From Mangifera indica (Eukaryota > Streptophyta > Magnoliopsida > Sapindales > Anacardiaceae): a stretch of DNA of 64,000 bases. Position 1 is the stretch's first letter; each line of letters begins with the position of its first letter. The stretch is taken from positions 12,533,639-12,597,638 of the forward strand of contig NC_058141.1 of the NCBI RefSeq assembly GCF_011075055.1, written 5' to 3'. Shown here in pieces: positions 11,831 through 25,674 of this stretch. The notes beneath the pieces are model-generated. The model was not told the origin of the DNA. It did not search any database and was given only the letters and a program-made list of their open reading frames with translations. Position numbers and translations under genes: made by a program.

Positions 11831-12966
11831 CCTCTCCTTCACTCTGCAGTTTTCTTTGTCTCTCCCTTTAAAGATAAAAAGACGGAAAGCAGAGCAAGAA
11901 CTTGTATAAAAGAGGGAAGCACAAGCACAAAGGCCTTAAAACAGAGCAACAACAACGACAGAAGCGAATCCTAAATAAATAACCACTGGCAGATAGAGTA
12001 ATGGATTTGTGTGTATAATTACATTTCTAACCCTGAATTGTTAAATTCACGGTCAAACGGCATTGACCCAGACCGCCCGTTGTCTCGTCTGTTTCGCTTT
12101 CCTTTTTGTGTTTAACTTGCTGTGTCCTTCCTTTTTCTCTTCTGTGTGCGCAAGCTTTAAAGCACCTGATAATTTTCGAAAAAGATGAGAGGCAGAGGCA
12201 GAGGCAGAGAAAGGCTATCATCTTCTCCTTATTTATGTTTGTTGAATACAGGTGGATTGTTCATTTCTCTCTCTAAAATGTTTGGGTTTGTTTTAAAAAC
12301 GGTTAAATTTGTTGCGAGTAACTGTTTTTATTTTCAGTGTTTTACTTTTACCACAGGTAAATCCCAACATACTCAATTTACAAAATAGTTGACAGAGTCT
12401 TGAAATTCTTGTTATATAATTATTTATAATTAAGAAAATTTACACTAGTGAGATTCGAAAGTTATGGTCAAGTAAGGATTTCATACAATACTTATGAATT
12501 CCATCGATAAATATAAAATTTTATTTATTTAATATAATTGATTCGATTTCAGATAAATAATTTAACTCAACTCGGGTAAAACTTCTTGTCTAAGAAAAAA
12601 TAAGTTGCTATATAAGGCCATTAATGTATGGGTCGGTTCAGTTTCTTGTTGCCTATTTATGTCCATAATCCGCCATTCCCTATTTGGGTCTATTCCCTAG
12701 TTCATAATTAGTTAGGATTTAGTTGGCGAATTCTTATGAGTATGAATAATGTGTCCATCGCAAACAATAATTAATTATAGAAAATATTTATGCTGACTTT
12801 CCATAACACTGAAATTTTAAGTTTGGTAAAATCCCAACATTTTATAATTTTCCTCATATAAAGTTTTTTCCCCGGTGGGGCCTTCTAAATTTGATTTGAT
12901 ATTTAGATGGTAAATACATAAATTCCAAACAATAATTTATAAGCCTACCAAAAACTATTTTCAAAA
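11831..12966. other. Upstream region of F-box gene and spacer
   Basis: Pyrimidine-rich leader of the F-box gene on the minus strand, then AT-rich DNA. An AGAGGC microsatellite of about four units lies at 12186-12210. Nothing else recognised. Confidence 0.5.
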
Positions 12967-13855
12967 GGCCAAAAGACTTATTCCCACCCAAAATTTTTTG
13001 CAAAGGCAACCTCATATTTATGAAAATTTAAAAATTTAAATACTTATCCATTTTAAAATTTTTATTAAAATTTTTTATTATGATTAAGGGTAAGTTGTTA
13101 TTTAACAAAAAAAAATTTTAAAAACTAAAATTTTATCTCACCTTTTCTCTTAATTAAAAAAACAACAATTTCATCTTATTTAATGTTTTGAAAACTTGCC
13201 TATTTTCTTTTAGGGTTTTCTTTTTTTCTTCACCTCTACTGGTGATTGGAATCTATCAACGTCTCCATCGCTCCAGCGAAGATCAACTTCGTCTCTCTTT
13301 TTCGACGTTCTCTTTCGCTTAAAGTCAATATCTCTGTCGTTTGATTCTTCAGATCGAAATGAAAAAGCCTTCGCTTGGTTCGTTGTCTCCAAATTGGCAT
13401 TCCTGTCATCTCTTTGTCTTTTCCCACACAATCTTTGTCTCTTAGTCTTCATCGATGCACAATCTGGAGATGCCTTCATCATCCTTTCATTTGGATGACA
13501 CATTTGTTGTGTAAACGATGTCGGGAGAGAGCGCCCTTGGGAGAGACATCGCCAGAAAGGGAGGGATACCACTGAGAGGGAGAGAAAAGCAGCTATCATT
13601 GGCCGGATTAGTTTTTCAAACCTTAGGAAAAAATGCTAACTTTTCAAAATTTAATCTCGAAAAAAAATTGTTCATTTTTCAAACTTAAGGAAAAAATTAT
13701 ATAAATTTGTAAGACTTAATGATGAAATGACAAATTTTCAAATAACAAATTTTAATAAAATTTTTGGAATAAATAAATATTCAAAATTTTAAAACCTTAT
13801 AAATGTGAGATTGTCTTTGCAAGAAATCTTAGATTAGAATAAGTTTCTTGGGGTT
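12967..13855. mobile_element. Fold-back element, family A copy 3
   Basis: Left end GGCCAAAAGACTTATTCCC then TTTTTTGCAAAGGCAACC; right end, reverse-complemented, reads AAGAAACTTATTC then TTTCTTGCAAAGACAATC. Long inverted arms flank a GC-richer core (13230-13600) in which several frames stay open by composition. No transposase motif is seen, so it is non-autonomous. It belongs with the LTP-intron element, whose 9-bp target duplication points to Mutator-like transposition. Confidence 0.7.
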
Positions 13856-15284
13856 TTTTTTTTATAACTATAATGCCTGACAATCACAATAAATAGGAAA
13901 TTAAAATCTAATTTATTAAAACCACACTTGAAATTGGAATTTCTTCATTCAAGCTATTAAAAAAATTAACTGTATTTTATTGGTCAACAATGTGATTGTA
14001 CTTGAAGGAACTGATACAGTACATACATAGTCACGTAACGTAATGTAAGACAGAATGTTATGGCAAAGGCAATCACAATCTTGAGTTGAGTAGCCTCTGT
14101 GGAAAGAAGATCAACTACTTTTGGTGGGGTACTTAAATTATTATCCAGTCAACTTTGGATCTCAGTGGCCCCACTGTTATGGCCTTCTCTACAGTAAATT
14201 TTTCTTCACAGTTTTCTCATGGGTTATAACCATGGCGTCTATTCTGAAAATTTACAGTACTAATTTTCCATTGTTTCTAAGTGGACGGATTGGATAAAAT
14301 TAATCATTGTCCTGTCAATCTCATATAATAATACGTTAGTGGCCGGCTGCTCTAAGCTCAAACAAATCATTATTTCTTGCTCACAATTAAAAACAAATTT
14401 AATTTTGACAAAAATCATGATTAAATCACTAAACTCAATTATCACTCTTTTATAATAAATTCTAATAAAAAAATTGCGTTCACTCTTGGAACGCCCTGTC
14501 ACGTCGCGGTAAATTTAAATAATTACCGTCACGTCCTACTTTTGACGTGGTTGTCGCACTTCGCACCTTTGATTTTCGACCTAGTTGAAGAAACTCGGTT
14601 CAATTCACCTGCCTGTTGTCACCAACGGCTAAGTAAACTGTGATTGCAGATTTTTTTAACATAGGTAAATTTAGTTAAGGTTAGTTTCGTTTTACAAGTG
14701 AGTTAAGAAAAAATTACCGCAACATGGTGAGATTATCGAGGGCTGTAATGGAGTTCAAATTAAGAAGTGGGTAAGTTGGGGTTGACGTGGATCTCAAGGA
14801 GTGATGTGGACCAGTCAATACTCTAGTCATGCAAAGGGGGACCCACGTGTCTTCTCCAAAGGGCTGCAAAAGGTAAATGGTAGAGGAAGAGAAAATGTCG
14901 TAGGACTGCTAATAAATTAAAAAAACTATAAGGGATGTGATGATAATGGGACCCAAATTTCTTGTGTGAATAGGTTGAGGTAGGGACCACCATGTTTTAA
15001 AAGGCAATCTTGTCCCCGCAATCAACGTAGCGGATTTGCTTCCTAATTTACTTGTAATTGTGGTAACTGGTAACTGCCCACCCCTTTTACAAGTAGTGAC
15101 TTTACCCGTGTGATTCTTGATAAAAATTATTTTTAATTCACGTTTTTATTGTAAATTATATTAGAAAGAAAATTAATAAAATAATTATTTCGTACTATTT
15201 TTAGCAAGCTATGCAATTGTTTGGACTATATAAGATTTCACCGGATACAAAGGGATTTTACGTTTCATAATTTATGACAATTGA
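13856..15284. other. Non-coding DNA with G-box and TCP-type motif cluster
   Basis: No gene found. Between 14500 and 15060 the DNA is GC-richer than its surroundings and holds GGACCCAC directly joined to CACGTG with TC after it (14838-14851), a combined TCP-type and ABRE/G-box-type motif, plus other GACGTGG and GGGACC motifs. This may be an isolated regulatory region or the promoter of an unrecognised transcript. Confidence 0.4.
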
Positions 15285-15790
15285 TAAATAAGGATGATAA
15301 GGAAGGGGGTTGGAGCAAGGATCTTCATCTTCATCTTTATAGCTATAGAAGATATCAATTTCAGTTACAAGGATGGAAAAGATTCTTTGTTATTTCTTTG
15401 TGAAGAATTGTCCCTTTTTCATCAATGTTTTCACAAAAAAAAATTGTTTTTTATATATTTTAAATACAATATAAATATATTAAATAATAAAATTAATTAA
15501 AATTAAAATAAATCTATTATTTCAAATGTCATAAATATTATATATTAAATAATTTAATATATATAACAAAAATATAAATAAATTAAAAAACATAAATAAT
15601 TTAAAACTATAAAGATATATTAGTATTTTAAATAAAAAATATTAATATTAAATGGTGGGTTGGGGATGAGGATGAGAATGGGGATGGAAACCGGCAAGGG
15701 GAGAGGAGTTTTACATGTATCTCTATCTTCGATTGTATAAATAGTTTTCGTTGTTATTTATATCGGAGAACTATCTCTTTGTTAAAATCA
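15285..15790. repeat. Dispersed AT-rich repeat, family D copy 1
   Basis: Shares with 33740-34140 a string of sub-motifs in the same order: TTTTAAATACAATATAAATA, TTAAATAATAAAATTAATTA, and AATATAAATAAATTAAAAA with AATTTAAAACTAT. It ends in a G-rich part (GGGGATGAGGATGAGAATGG) where copy 2 has a pure G tract. Type of element unknown. Confidence 0.55.
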
Positions 15791-18225
15791 AAGATTCTAA
15801 ATTTCGATCAAAATTGTTTTTTCTATCGGTAAAGCATAATTTTTTTAACTGGGAATCCATTAGGATTTTTTAAACAAATAAAATTTGAGATATAATGATC
15901 AAACTTAAAATTATTATATCAGATAAGTTAAAATTTTATAAACACGATAAAAACTCAAATTCAAACTTTTATTTTTTAAAATTATAATATTTTATTAATT
16001 TTATTAACTATTCACTTACAATAAAACATTATTTTCGCTATTCTCTAATGTGGGCCAAAATTGACCTTTGATTTTACAGTAATTATAATTAAATAATTTA
16101 GGTATGTGTCTGATCAATGATCAATATTTCTTGTTTAGCAATAAGCCGTAAGAGTAAAACAAGGAGGTGGTCTAGATTTCCAATCCAATGCTTAATTTGT
16201 AAAAGACCTAAGATTTTAAAAACTTAATGTAAGCCGGCAAATACAAGCAAATATGATTTGACCTTAAATAATTTTATGAGGATTATTATTATTATTATAT
16301 ATTTTTTACCTTATTGTATAATTATCAGCCTGTCAAAGACGTACCTTAACTACGTTCCTATTTTTTTCAAACACGTTTTCATTACAAACAAATCTCTTTA
16401 AGATTTTGTTTTAGTCTTTTGTCTCTTCGATGGGATGGCTCTTTTGTTCACATATGCCTTATTATTTCTCAATAATTTTCCTCATCATCTCTTAATTACC
16501 TTTTTCTGATACGGATACGAAATTTTCCTCAGTTAATATCAAAATTATAATTGCTAATTAATAAAATAAATAAATAATTCAATAATTAATGGGGCGTTTA
16601 TGGTTGTTAGTTACATGTTTGATGTGGACTCTTCCGTGATCTAATTTCTATCTAACTAAAGCATAAGAGATTTCGTATTTGGATTAGGCTTTTGGAACAA
16701 GTGACACGTGGGTGCATTGGCTGCTCCCTCGTTTCAGATAACAAAGGTAGTTGGATTTCGAAGCAAAGGTGGGGAGGTGTGTCAAGTGGCACCCAAATGC
16801 GATTCCGTCTCCTTGTTGGATAAAAGAGAAAAAGAAAATGAATCTCTCTTTTTCTTTTTTCCTTTCTTTTTCTCTACCACATTGCAATTTTCGTTATTTA
16901 TCATTTCATTTTATTATTTTAAAGTAAGAATATTTCTACGGAATATATAAAATTTAACCAAGAAAGAATAAAAAAGTTTCCATATATAAAAACATAAAAA
17001 AGAGAGAATATTTCTTTGCTATAAATTAAAGCTAATTTGCTCCGCATCGAACGCCATCAAATCAAGCTGTTCCACCAGATTATCAATCACAACTTAGAAA
17101 GGAGTGCTCTAATAGAATATTAAATTTAATTAAATTTCAATTTAAAAAATTTCTAATTAATCATAAAACAAAAAAAAAAAATAAAAAGGTGAGTTTTAAG
17201 GAAAAAAAATCCTTATGTGTGTGCTCTATATGAGATGGACATATGTGTGTGCCATTGGGCGAAGGCTAATATCTCAGTCAAATCCTTATTTTATTTCATG
17301 CCAGAGGCAAAAGCAAGACACTATAACGTCAAGTAATAGCTTTGTCCCTCGGTATCGTTGGCTTAATGGCGTTAGAAAGAGGCAGCTAGAAAGAGCAGTA
17401 CATTTTAAGTGAAAAACAATGTGGCATTTTTATGTGTCCATAACTTTAGGAAAATGCTTAATATTATAATGCATCACATGTTAACATTATTATTATCATC
17501 ATCATCCTATGGTTTACGTTTCATTTCCTTTATATGCAACACACTCAACTATTTTTACTAATTAATTTCTTATTTAATTATTAGATTTTATAAATTCTTA
17601 TTTAAAATTTCGCAGGTTAGTGGGTCCGAGTAAGTCCGATAAGGCAAAACTTTGTGCTAAATTTCGACAGAATCAGTTAACAGAGCCGTTACAGGGGACC
17701 CACATCTGTTGGAACGTTCAGAGACAATTGGGTTGTTCCCTCCAAGTGGTGCACGGCTTCTTTCTGGACGGAACGCTTGGCAGAATCTTCGGCTCTCCTT
17801 GGTTGTGCGTTTGCATTTCTCTTTAAACGCCACGCAAGACAATGGCATCCATGCAGCTTCTCAGTTCTAAAATCATTCAGTTTCAGTTTCAATATATATT
17901 GTAAGTTTTTAAGATGGGTGTTAGGTGAAAACCTTGTGGTGAAAGAGTGGTTGTTGAATGTCGTAGTTGTGAACCATACAATACAAAAAACTTAAAAACA
18001 AGTTAAAGATTACAGAAGCATGTGAAATATTTAGTAAAAGCTGGGAGAAATGGATCATTTTAATTGTTCTGGCAGCAAGTCTTGGGACTGGTTAACGTAG
18101 AATTTTATCAATCTCATTCCTAATTCTCTACGTCGGGATTCTAAAGAATTTTAACTTAAATACTACAGCAGAATCTGATCCTCCATTTTGACTGATTAAA
18201 TAGAGAATATGAACGAGACAATGCA

Positions 18226-18251
18226 GAGGATGTTGCTTAACGTATTTGCCA
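18226..18251 (+). repeat. Short duplicated non-coding word, copy 1
   Basis: Begins GAGGATGTTGCTTAACGTA and continues TTTGCCA. The first 19 bases are identical to 20854-20872 and 24 of 26 match overall. Function unknown. Confidence 0.6.
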
Positions 18252-20853
18252 TGGTTACGCACATGCGGGATATGGGATGGGCTGCATGCTTAACGCACGT
18301 GATGCATTGCCACGATTGAGTATAGACCAAGCCAAAGTTTTTTGCCTATTGTATTGTTTTAACCGTCATTGAAGTTAAGCAATGGTATAAAATAGTCATA
18401 TAAAACTATAATTAAATGGTTGAGAATTTGTACAACAGTCTTATTTGGGTCATATTCTCTGCAGTGATTTGGTTGGAGCATATGCAGACAGCGATGCAAG
18501 ACCATACGTAATTTAATTTAAATTGTAAAATTGAATTGACTTATTTAAAATTAAAATTTAATTTAATTTAATTTAACTTGTAAAATAGTTTAGTTTGATA
18601 AATTATTGGAAAACAGTTTTTAATATATGTTATAATTTAGACAATTTTTAAACATAAGCAAACTATAAAATATATGTTTTTTAAAATACATATATGTATG
18701 TATATTTGATATAAATATTCAATAAACAATTAATTAGGTGTACATCTTTTTTTTATATTTTTCGGTAATTTTTACATTTATATTGTTTATATATTTCATA
18801 TTTATTTTATATGTTTATATTATATTTTAAAAAATTATAATTTAATTAACTTTATTAAATAATATATATTTAAAAATAAATGATTTTGATAAATTCAAAT
18901 CAAAATCCAAATTAAACTAAATAATATTTTTTCAATTTTATTAATTTAATTTAAATCTTAAAATAATTTAATTTAATTTATAAACTTTTAAACTAATTCT
19001 TAAATTTGATTTGAAAAAACTCCCACCTCATAACCTCATAACTTACGGATACTAAGACGATGCAAATTCTAATATCTTCCTTCTTCGGGCTTGTGTTTGC
19101 TTGATGATCAAGTACAAAGGAGTAAGTTAAGCTTATCTTATCTGGTGCAGCATTAATTTCCATGCAGATTGTAGCTAATCTGAACCGTTGATGCTACTGT
19201 ACATGCTCTACTTGATGAAATTCACGTGACTGGCGGCTAAAACACTTAAATAGGCAGAGGTTTGACCGGTCTTTTACATCACGTGAATCTTTACTTTTGT
19301 CAACTTAGTGTGGATTGGCACGCCACCTCACACCAAAAAGATATATCAATTTTTGTCTCTGGCAAATCTTTCTATTTCATCTCGTCTCTGCAACCGTGAC
19401 TATTCATGCATGACAGTAATCTCTTCGTCTTTTCCTGTGAAAGGATTTTGCGTAAATCATGGTTCAAATGACAGAAACATCCCCCTGAATACTGCAGTTT
19501 CAGGAAGTTAACAGAGGGTTTTAATTGGGTTTTTACTTGATGCTATGCTTGGCTGTGCAAGCAAGAAGTAGTTTGCTTTTTTGCTTCCCGGTCCAGCGAC
19601 AAAAACTACAATGCCTTTACGTGCATGTTACGCCAATTTCAAGCTTCAACAGCACCATTGTGGTTATTGGGTATACATTCTTAAGCAGCTATCACTATCT
19701 CTGCTGGGCTCACCTTATTCTTCATTGATATCTGTAGCCAATTCAATCACTCCACGTCTCATTTTGCAATTTGAAGTTTTATTAATTATCCTTCGTTTTA
19801 AAGAAATTTACTTGCAAGAAAAGTGTCATTTAAAATAAAGCTTCTTCCAAAGTAAGGACAATGGATAAATACTGTAGGTAGGGAAGTAATAAGTTTTAAA
19901 ATAGAGTAATATGATACAAACCTAATTTAAGTATATAAATATGTATATACTTAAACGTGTTATCACACAATTAAGTGTTATTTTATTTTTAATTTAAAAT
20001 CACGTAATCATATAATGATATATATAAGTGTATACATATTTATATATCTAAAATAAATATATATAATTTTATTGTTTAAGAGGTGGAGTGGGTGGAATAT
20101 GGATCTTTCATTGCTCCCCTTCTTATCAAGCGATTCCCGCAATAAGGAAAATTGATAGCATTTTGGAACAAATCAAGTCGTCCCCTCTAGGACTAGAAAC
20201 AAATTACGGGATGCTAATTAATTAGGTGATAAATAAACTATATTCATTGATGGGTGGCTTGAGTAGATTTGGAATCTTGACAAAATATATAAAATTCTCA
20301 AATAAAGGATTTAGGTTTAAGAGTCATTGAACATATATCAAAATCAAACCGTTAAATTATCTATACAGTCATTATAAAGTCAATAACCCACAATTTTATT
20401 CATTAATAATATATCAAAATCAAACATTTACATTATTTGTAATTGTGAAATCAGTAACTAAAACTTTTAGATTTTATATATTTGATGTATTCAATTTAAC
20501 ATGGGAAATATGATTCGACTCATGAGCTTTCTCATTATATAAAAAAACTATAGTCCCTGCAAATCATGAAAGGGATATGCATTGTCGGTGACTAACTCTT
20601 TCTATCTTCATTATTAATAAATTTGGGGTCTTATTTATAAGCCAAAACGACATGTCACTCGACCAACAGCTGTTGTCTGTTGTTTACTACGTATATTATT
20701 GAGAATCCATTCAAATCATTCATCTCTTCCCATTAATGGCTACATAGAAAATAGGATTATTCTTTTCCCCTTTTCATCTATCAATTAATAATTATAATAT
20801 GGAATTAAAAAGTAATCGGGAGAATCATTAAGTGAGATTAAGGAGAGGGAAGT

Positions 20854-20879
20854 GAGGATGTTGCTTAACGTAATTGGCA
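20854..20879 (+). repeat. Short duplicated non-coding word, copy 2
   Basis: Second copy of the 26-bp word at 18226-18251, same strand, 2.6 kb away, with different flanks. Confidence 0.6.
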
Positions 20880-21870
20880 TCTCATTTGTTTTGGGGCCCT
20901 ATCCTTTCTCGTTGGCCGTACATGATCCCAGTGAGCGTGCTGACCCCCCAAATGTTTGAGTGATTTTCAAGCCATCCTGACATTCTCTGTTTCTTCCGTT
21001 TTTATATTATTAATTACTATAGTTAAGTAGAAAGCTATTTCTTTCTCCCCAATTTAAAAGAACAGAAACAACCACTCATCGAATCTTTTTCTAAACCTTT
21101 ATACACAGGAGTCGTGTTTGGTCAAAGTCAAACAGACAACACCATGCTGGGGACTTCAACTGCTCATCTACACCCACCTGTGCTCATCTTCTCAATTCTC
21201 ACCCCATTACCATTTAAATATTTTCACTTCAAAAATCTAAGAGGAAATTGTTGAGATTACTTAATGCCTGCTAATTTTTCGTAACGTGCATGGAAAGTAA
21301 AGTTAACCGCAGTGCAAGCTATTGTATTGAGCGTTATTATGTTTCAGCTTCCTCAAAATTAAAACCCTAATTTTTTGGTGTAACTTTTGAGCAACCTAAC
21401 CATAATAATCCATCTTACACTCTGACTCTTGAGTAAATGCTGAGTAATGAGAGAAAGTAAGTAACTTTAATTACAACTTCGTTAGAGTTGAGGAAAAGTA
21501 ACACCTGACAATTTTATTTAAAAAATATATATTATTATGTGATTAAAGATAAAATAAATTTTAATTATATAATAATATATCATTATTTGTATATAAAATT
21601 ATTTTTATATATAATTTTATTGACAAATTATTTATGATTAAAAAACAAAAATTATTTATTAACATCCGAACAAATTATTTTCTCTTGTAATTTTTCTGAT
21701 AGAATATTTTAAATTTATCCTATTTGACAATAATTAATGTTCTATAAATGTACGATGAAATAGAACAGTATAGTGAAAAATATTTTTTCATTGGGTTGAT
21801 GATTTATATTATCAAAACATGGAAAAGTGTTTTTAGATGAAACTTTGAGTGGGAAAATACAATTAATTTT

Positions 21871-22320
21871 AGGAACGTTTTATTTGGATAATATTTTATT
21901 ATCAAAATTAGAAGATTAACTTAAAGAAAGATTATTTTTTAAGATTATTGAATATAAATTATTATTATATTTGATAAAATTTAGTAAAATTAGAAAACAT
22001 AATAAATAATTATTGTGTTTGATTAGAGATAATAAAAATATACTAAGATATTATTTTACTTAAATGTCCCTAAGCATAATTTTTTTAAAATATATCATAT
22101 TACTTATTATATTAATTAAAAATAAAAGTATTTTAGTCCTAAAAAATTAATAAATAAAAATAAGATTATAATAAAATCAAGACTATATTATCTATTATAT
22201 CATTATTATTAATATAAGATTATCGTAATTTTTTATTATTAAAAAAATTATATAAAATAATATAAAATATATTATCAAAATAGCCGTTTTATAAATGAAA
22301 CCAAACAACCCCTTGTGGGA
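21871..22320. mobile_element. AT-rich MITE, family C copy 2
   Basis: Starts near AACGTTTTATTTGG and ends near CCAAACAACCCCTTG. Internal words (AATAATTATTGTGTTTGATT, TTTTACTTAAATGTCCC) match copy 1 at 3791-4280 in the same orientation. Confidence 0.7.
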
Positions 22321-25185
22321 GTAGCATCATCCCAATTCCCAAATGGCATAAATATACAACGAAGGGGCAACATTAAATTAAATAAAAAAGATCATGTCTA
22401 AAAGCAATATTAAAATTCAGGCTTCAATGCAGTCAATTTCTAAAATTATAAAATTGATTAAATTTTTATTAGCACTTTTTTATATCTTCAATTAATTGAT
22501 GTAACAGGTTCTAGAAATAAATTGCCCCATTGCTCATCCTGTCGAACATGGCAACTCTAAAATAAGGGGGACAAGAAGAAGATTGTCACTTGTCAGTAAC
22601 TGCATCATGTATTAAAAATTGAAGAAGGTTTCGCCTTGAAAACGGCCGCTGTAGCCTAAGCCAACGTCATTTACAAAGAGGACAGGCTATTTCTAACCTA
22701 AAACTTGGAAGAATGACAAGAAGTAATAAATTAATACAGCACAAAACTTGGCCTCAAATACATTTGTCACGTTGGCAGATACTCATAAACTCGACGGAAT
22801 TATTTAATAATTTAAAGAACGGGCGTGACAATAGAGTGATGCAGCCTTTGCGGCCCCTTATGCAATCTTAACTCATGCATGGACGACCTTGATGTGAAGA
22901 AACTGCTTAAACGTCATCGTTGAGAGCTCCATTTTATCTAACTTGCTCTAATAGTTTTTTTAGTTGACATAGAATTTTAAAACTACTGATCAGCAGTTGT
23001 CTGTCTATTCATTAGCATAAAAAAGGTATCCGGCCGTCCAAAAGACCGACATCCCAATATTCCTATAAAGAAATATGAAGGAGTTGGAAGAAGTGGTTTA
23101 ATTTTGCAAGCAATACTTGCATCATGCCATATATTAAAAACAAAATCCTGATGCTTGGTCGGCATCTAATCTTAATGAATATTACCTAATGGATATAACT
23201 TCAAATTTTTTGGAGAATATTTACTCCATTTTTGTATGCTTTTGCTCCATTTTCTTTCTTGGAACCGAAAGGTCAAAACATTTTGCAAGTTGGTGAGTAA
23301 AGAGATTCCAGTGCTTAAACCGTTAGAATAATTTTAACGGCGTTTATTTTCAGTCCACAATTTTACATCGAATAAAGAAGAGAGTTGGGTATGTGGGTGA
23401 CCACTAAAGGAAAAAAAAAACAAAAAACCCTAATGGAGTATAATCTAGTTCGATAATAACAAAAGCAAACTAGCTGGATCTACCTTTGTTTGGATGGGAA
23501 GAAAAAGAAGGAAAAAGCATGAACCACACATTCTTATAATATAAAAGCGTTAGAGAGAAAACCCACAAAATTAACTAATATCTTATTAAAATACATAAAA
23601 ATTTCTGTTCATGTGCTTATTTCAGCTTAAAAAATAACTAAGTAAAAACGTAATAACACTACACATACTCACTTTAAATACATAAATAAAAATCCACTTG
23701 ATATATATCATTATGTTAACTTAAAAAATGACTCAGTAAAAATGTTATAAAATTATGCGTATTAATTTTGAGTACATTCATATGATCGAATGATTTTAAA
23801 TTAAAAATAAAATAATAGTTAATTATATAATAATATATATAAATATATATTTATTTACTTAAAATATATGGGTATGTAAAAATGTAAGAAAACAATTGTG
23901 GGATAGAATCCCCTTTAATTTTTTAATCTTTCCATAATATTTAACTAATTAAATTAAATGGGATAATTAATAAATTACTGTGATTAAACTAAGTAATGGA
24001 TGGTTGAGTTTAGGTGTAGTAAAAAGAAAGTTAATGATAGATATTGTTTATGATTTCATAATAAGTAGATAAATTCTGCAGTCAGATGGGGGGGATTATG
24101 CTGTATTAGTCTGGCAATCGTCATGATTATAATTGAAAGCAAAAGAAATCACGCTATAATAATACAAATTAACTTCTTAATCATGACGTACATTCCTTAT
24201 TGTCTTGCATCTTAAACTCCTGTCACCTCTGCATTAATAAAATTTGATTTTTTTTTTAAATTTCCACAAATTAATAAATTTTTTAAGCTTAAGAAAATGC
24301 AACAACAGTACTCCTGATTTAAATTTTATTTAAAAAAAAAAAAGGTTTTCTATAGCTTAAGGAAATACAAGTAGGTTTGAGCACTGTTTAGTAATAAGTA
24401 TTCAATGTTCATACGATGTTGTCTTTCTTGTACCTGTCAAGTTTATTCTTAGTTAGTATTAGATGATGATTTTATTTTTTATTTATATAATAATTATATC
24501 TTCATCACAATTTAAGGGATAGGGTTTACATATTTAATTTTATGTTCAAATTTTCATGTATTATACTTTTTTTTTTTGAACCCTCATTTTACTTTGAATC
24601 TTTCTTCGATCTATTTTCTCTTAATGTTTTAACGTTATTTTTCCTTCGTATTTTGAAAGTTTGGTTCCGTATAATTCGAGGTCTTCTGAGTGTACCAAAT
24701 GTATTTAATTTGATTGTTCAAATGATATCCAACATTTTTATTTGAGTACTGGTAAACACTCCATTTTCCTTTTCAACGTAAAGATTCAGCTAGCGGAATT
24801 GAATTGAAATCGCAGTAATTCTTGAAAGTGCAACAATTTCAGGAACAGGAGAAGACATTATGGTAACAAGCTGGGTTGTGGCAGTAAAAAATTGAAAGAA
24901 AGATGTGTAGTAATTATCACCTATACGTATCGACCAAAATTAAACTAGGCAGGGCTACCACTGACCCAGTAATTTTATTGTCTGTAATTATACATAAAGA
25001 TGTTGATGTTTTATCAAGAAATTAATTGCAGAACCAAATGCTGTAAATAATTGGTTATATCTATTGAACTCGAAGCATTCTCGAACCAGTTTGATGTTTA
25101 GGACAAATGACCCTACAAAGTTTGGCTTAATGCTTGAAATGTTGGGTGAGAGTGATGCTTTGGTGTAGGCTTGTTAGGGTTTTTA
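22321..25185. other. Gene desert, right part
   Basis: AT-rich non-coding DNA. A moderately GC-rich patch at 22540-22900 contains no coding frame or RNA fold that I can support. Nothing else recognised. Confidence 0.45.
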
Positions 25186-25674
25186 ATAGGGGTGCATATA
25201 AACTAAATCGAATCCAAATATCCCTTGATTAGGATGAAAAATAATTTAGTTCGAGTTTGATTCGAATTTGTCTAGTCAAAATAAAGAGTGGCTTGAGTTT
25301 AATTTGAATTTATAACTTGAATCAATGGGTCAAATTTGTGGCTTACTTTGGCTTAAATTTATGGGTTGAATTTGTAGACTGAGTTCGTAACTCATTAACA
25401 AAACAATATCGTATTAACCAAATAATATATAAATTCATTGATTCGAGTCATGAATTCGAACTGTCAATTTGAATTATAAATTCAAGCCAAAATCAAACTA
25501 GACTGAACCGAACAAAATACCTGCTAACTTGAGTTTGACTCAATTAAAAAAAAAAGTCAAATATTCTTGTTTGGATTTGACTCAAATTGGAATCAAATGA
25601 ATTCAAACCAAGCTAACCAAGTCGAAGTTGACTTTGAAGACAAAGTTGGCTGAGTTCGGATCTAACCCTAGCTT
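25186..25674. mobile_element. Dispersed palindromic repeat, family E copy 2
   Basis: Starts TAGGGGTGCATATAAAC and ends GTTCGGATCTAACCCTAG, giving short imperfect terminal repeats (TAGGGGTGCAT against CTAGGGTTAGAT). Internally it shows the TTGAATTTG/CAAATTCAA alternation and the central CATTAACAAAACAATATCG of copy 1 at 1840-2400. Resembles the plant hAT/MITE type starting TAGGGGTG; assignment is inference. Confidence 0.6.

Larger units (their letters stand above)
15791..21870. other. Gene desert, central part
   Basis: Six kb without a supportable gene. Two GC-richer patches stand out: 16690-16810, with GACACGTGGGTGC (G-box at 16705-16710), and 17600-17830, with GGGGACCCAC (17694-17703) and TTTAAACGCCACG. 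Segment 18226-18251 is repeated at 20854-20879. Segment 21110-21140 contains tandem W-box-like TGGTCAAAGTCAAAC. Open frames here are short and unrelated to known families. Confidence 0.4.

Noticed and set aside
13210..13599. 129-codon minus-strand frame
   Set aside because: Arg/Lys/Asp-rich low-complexity translation of the core of a fold-back element.
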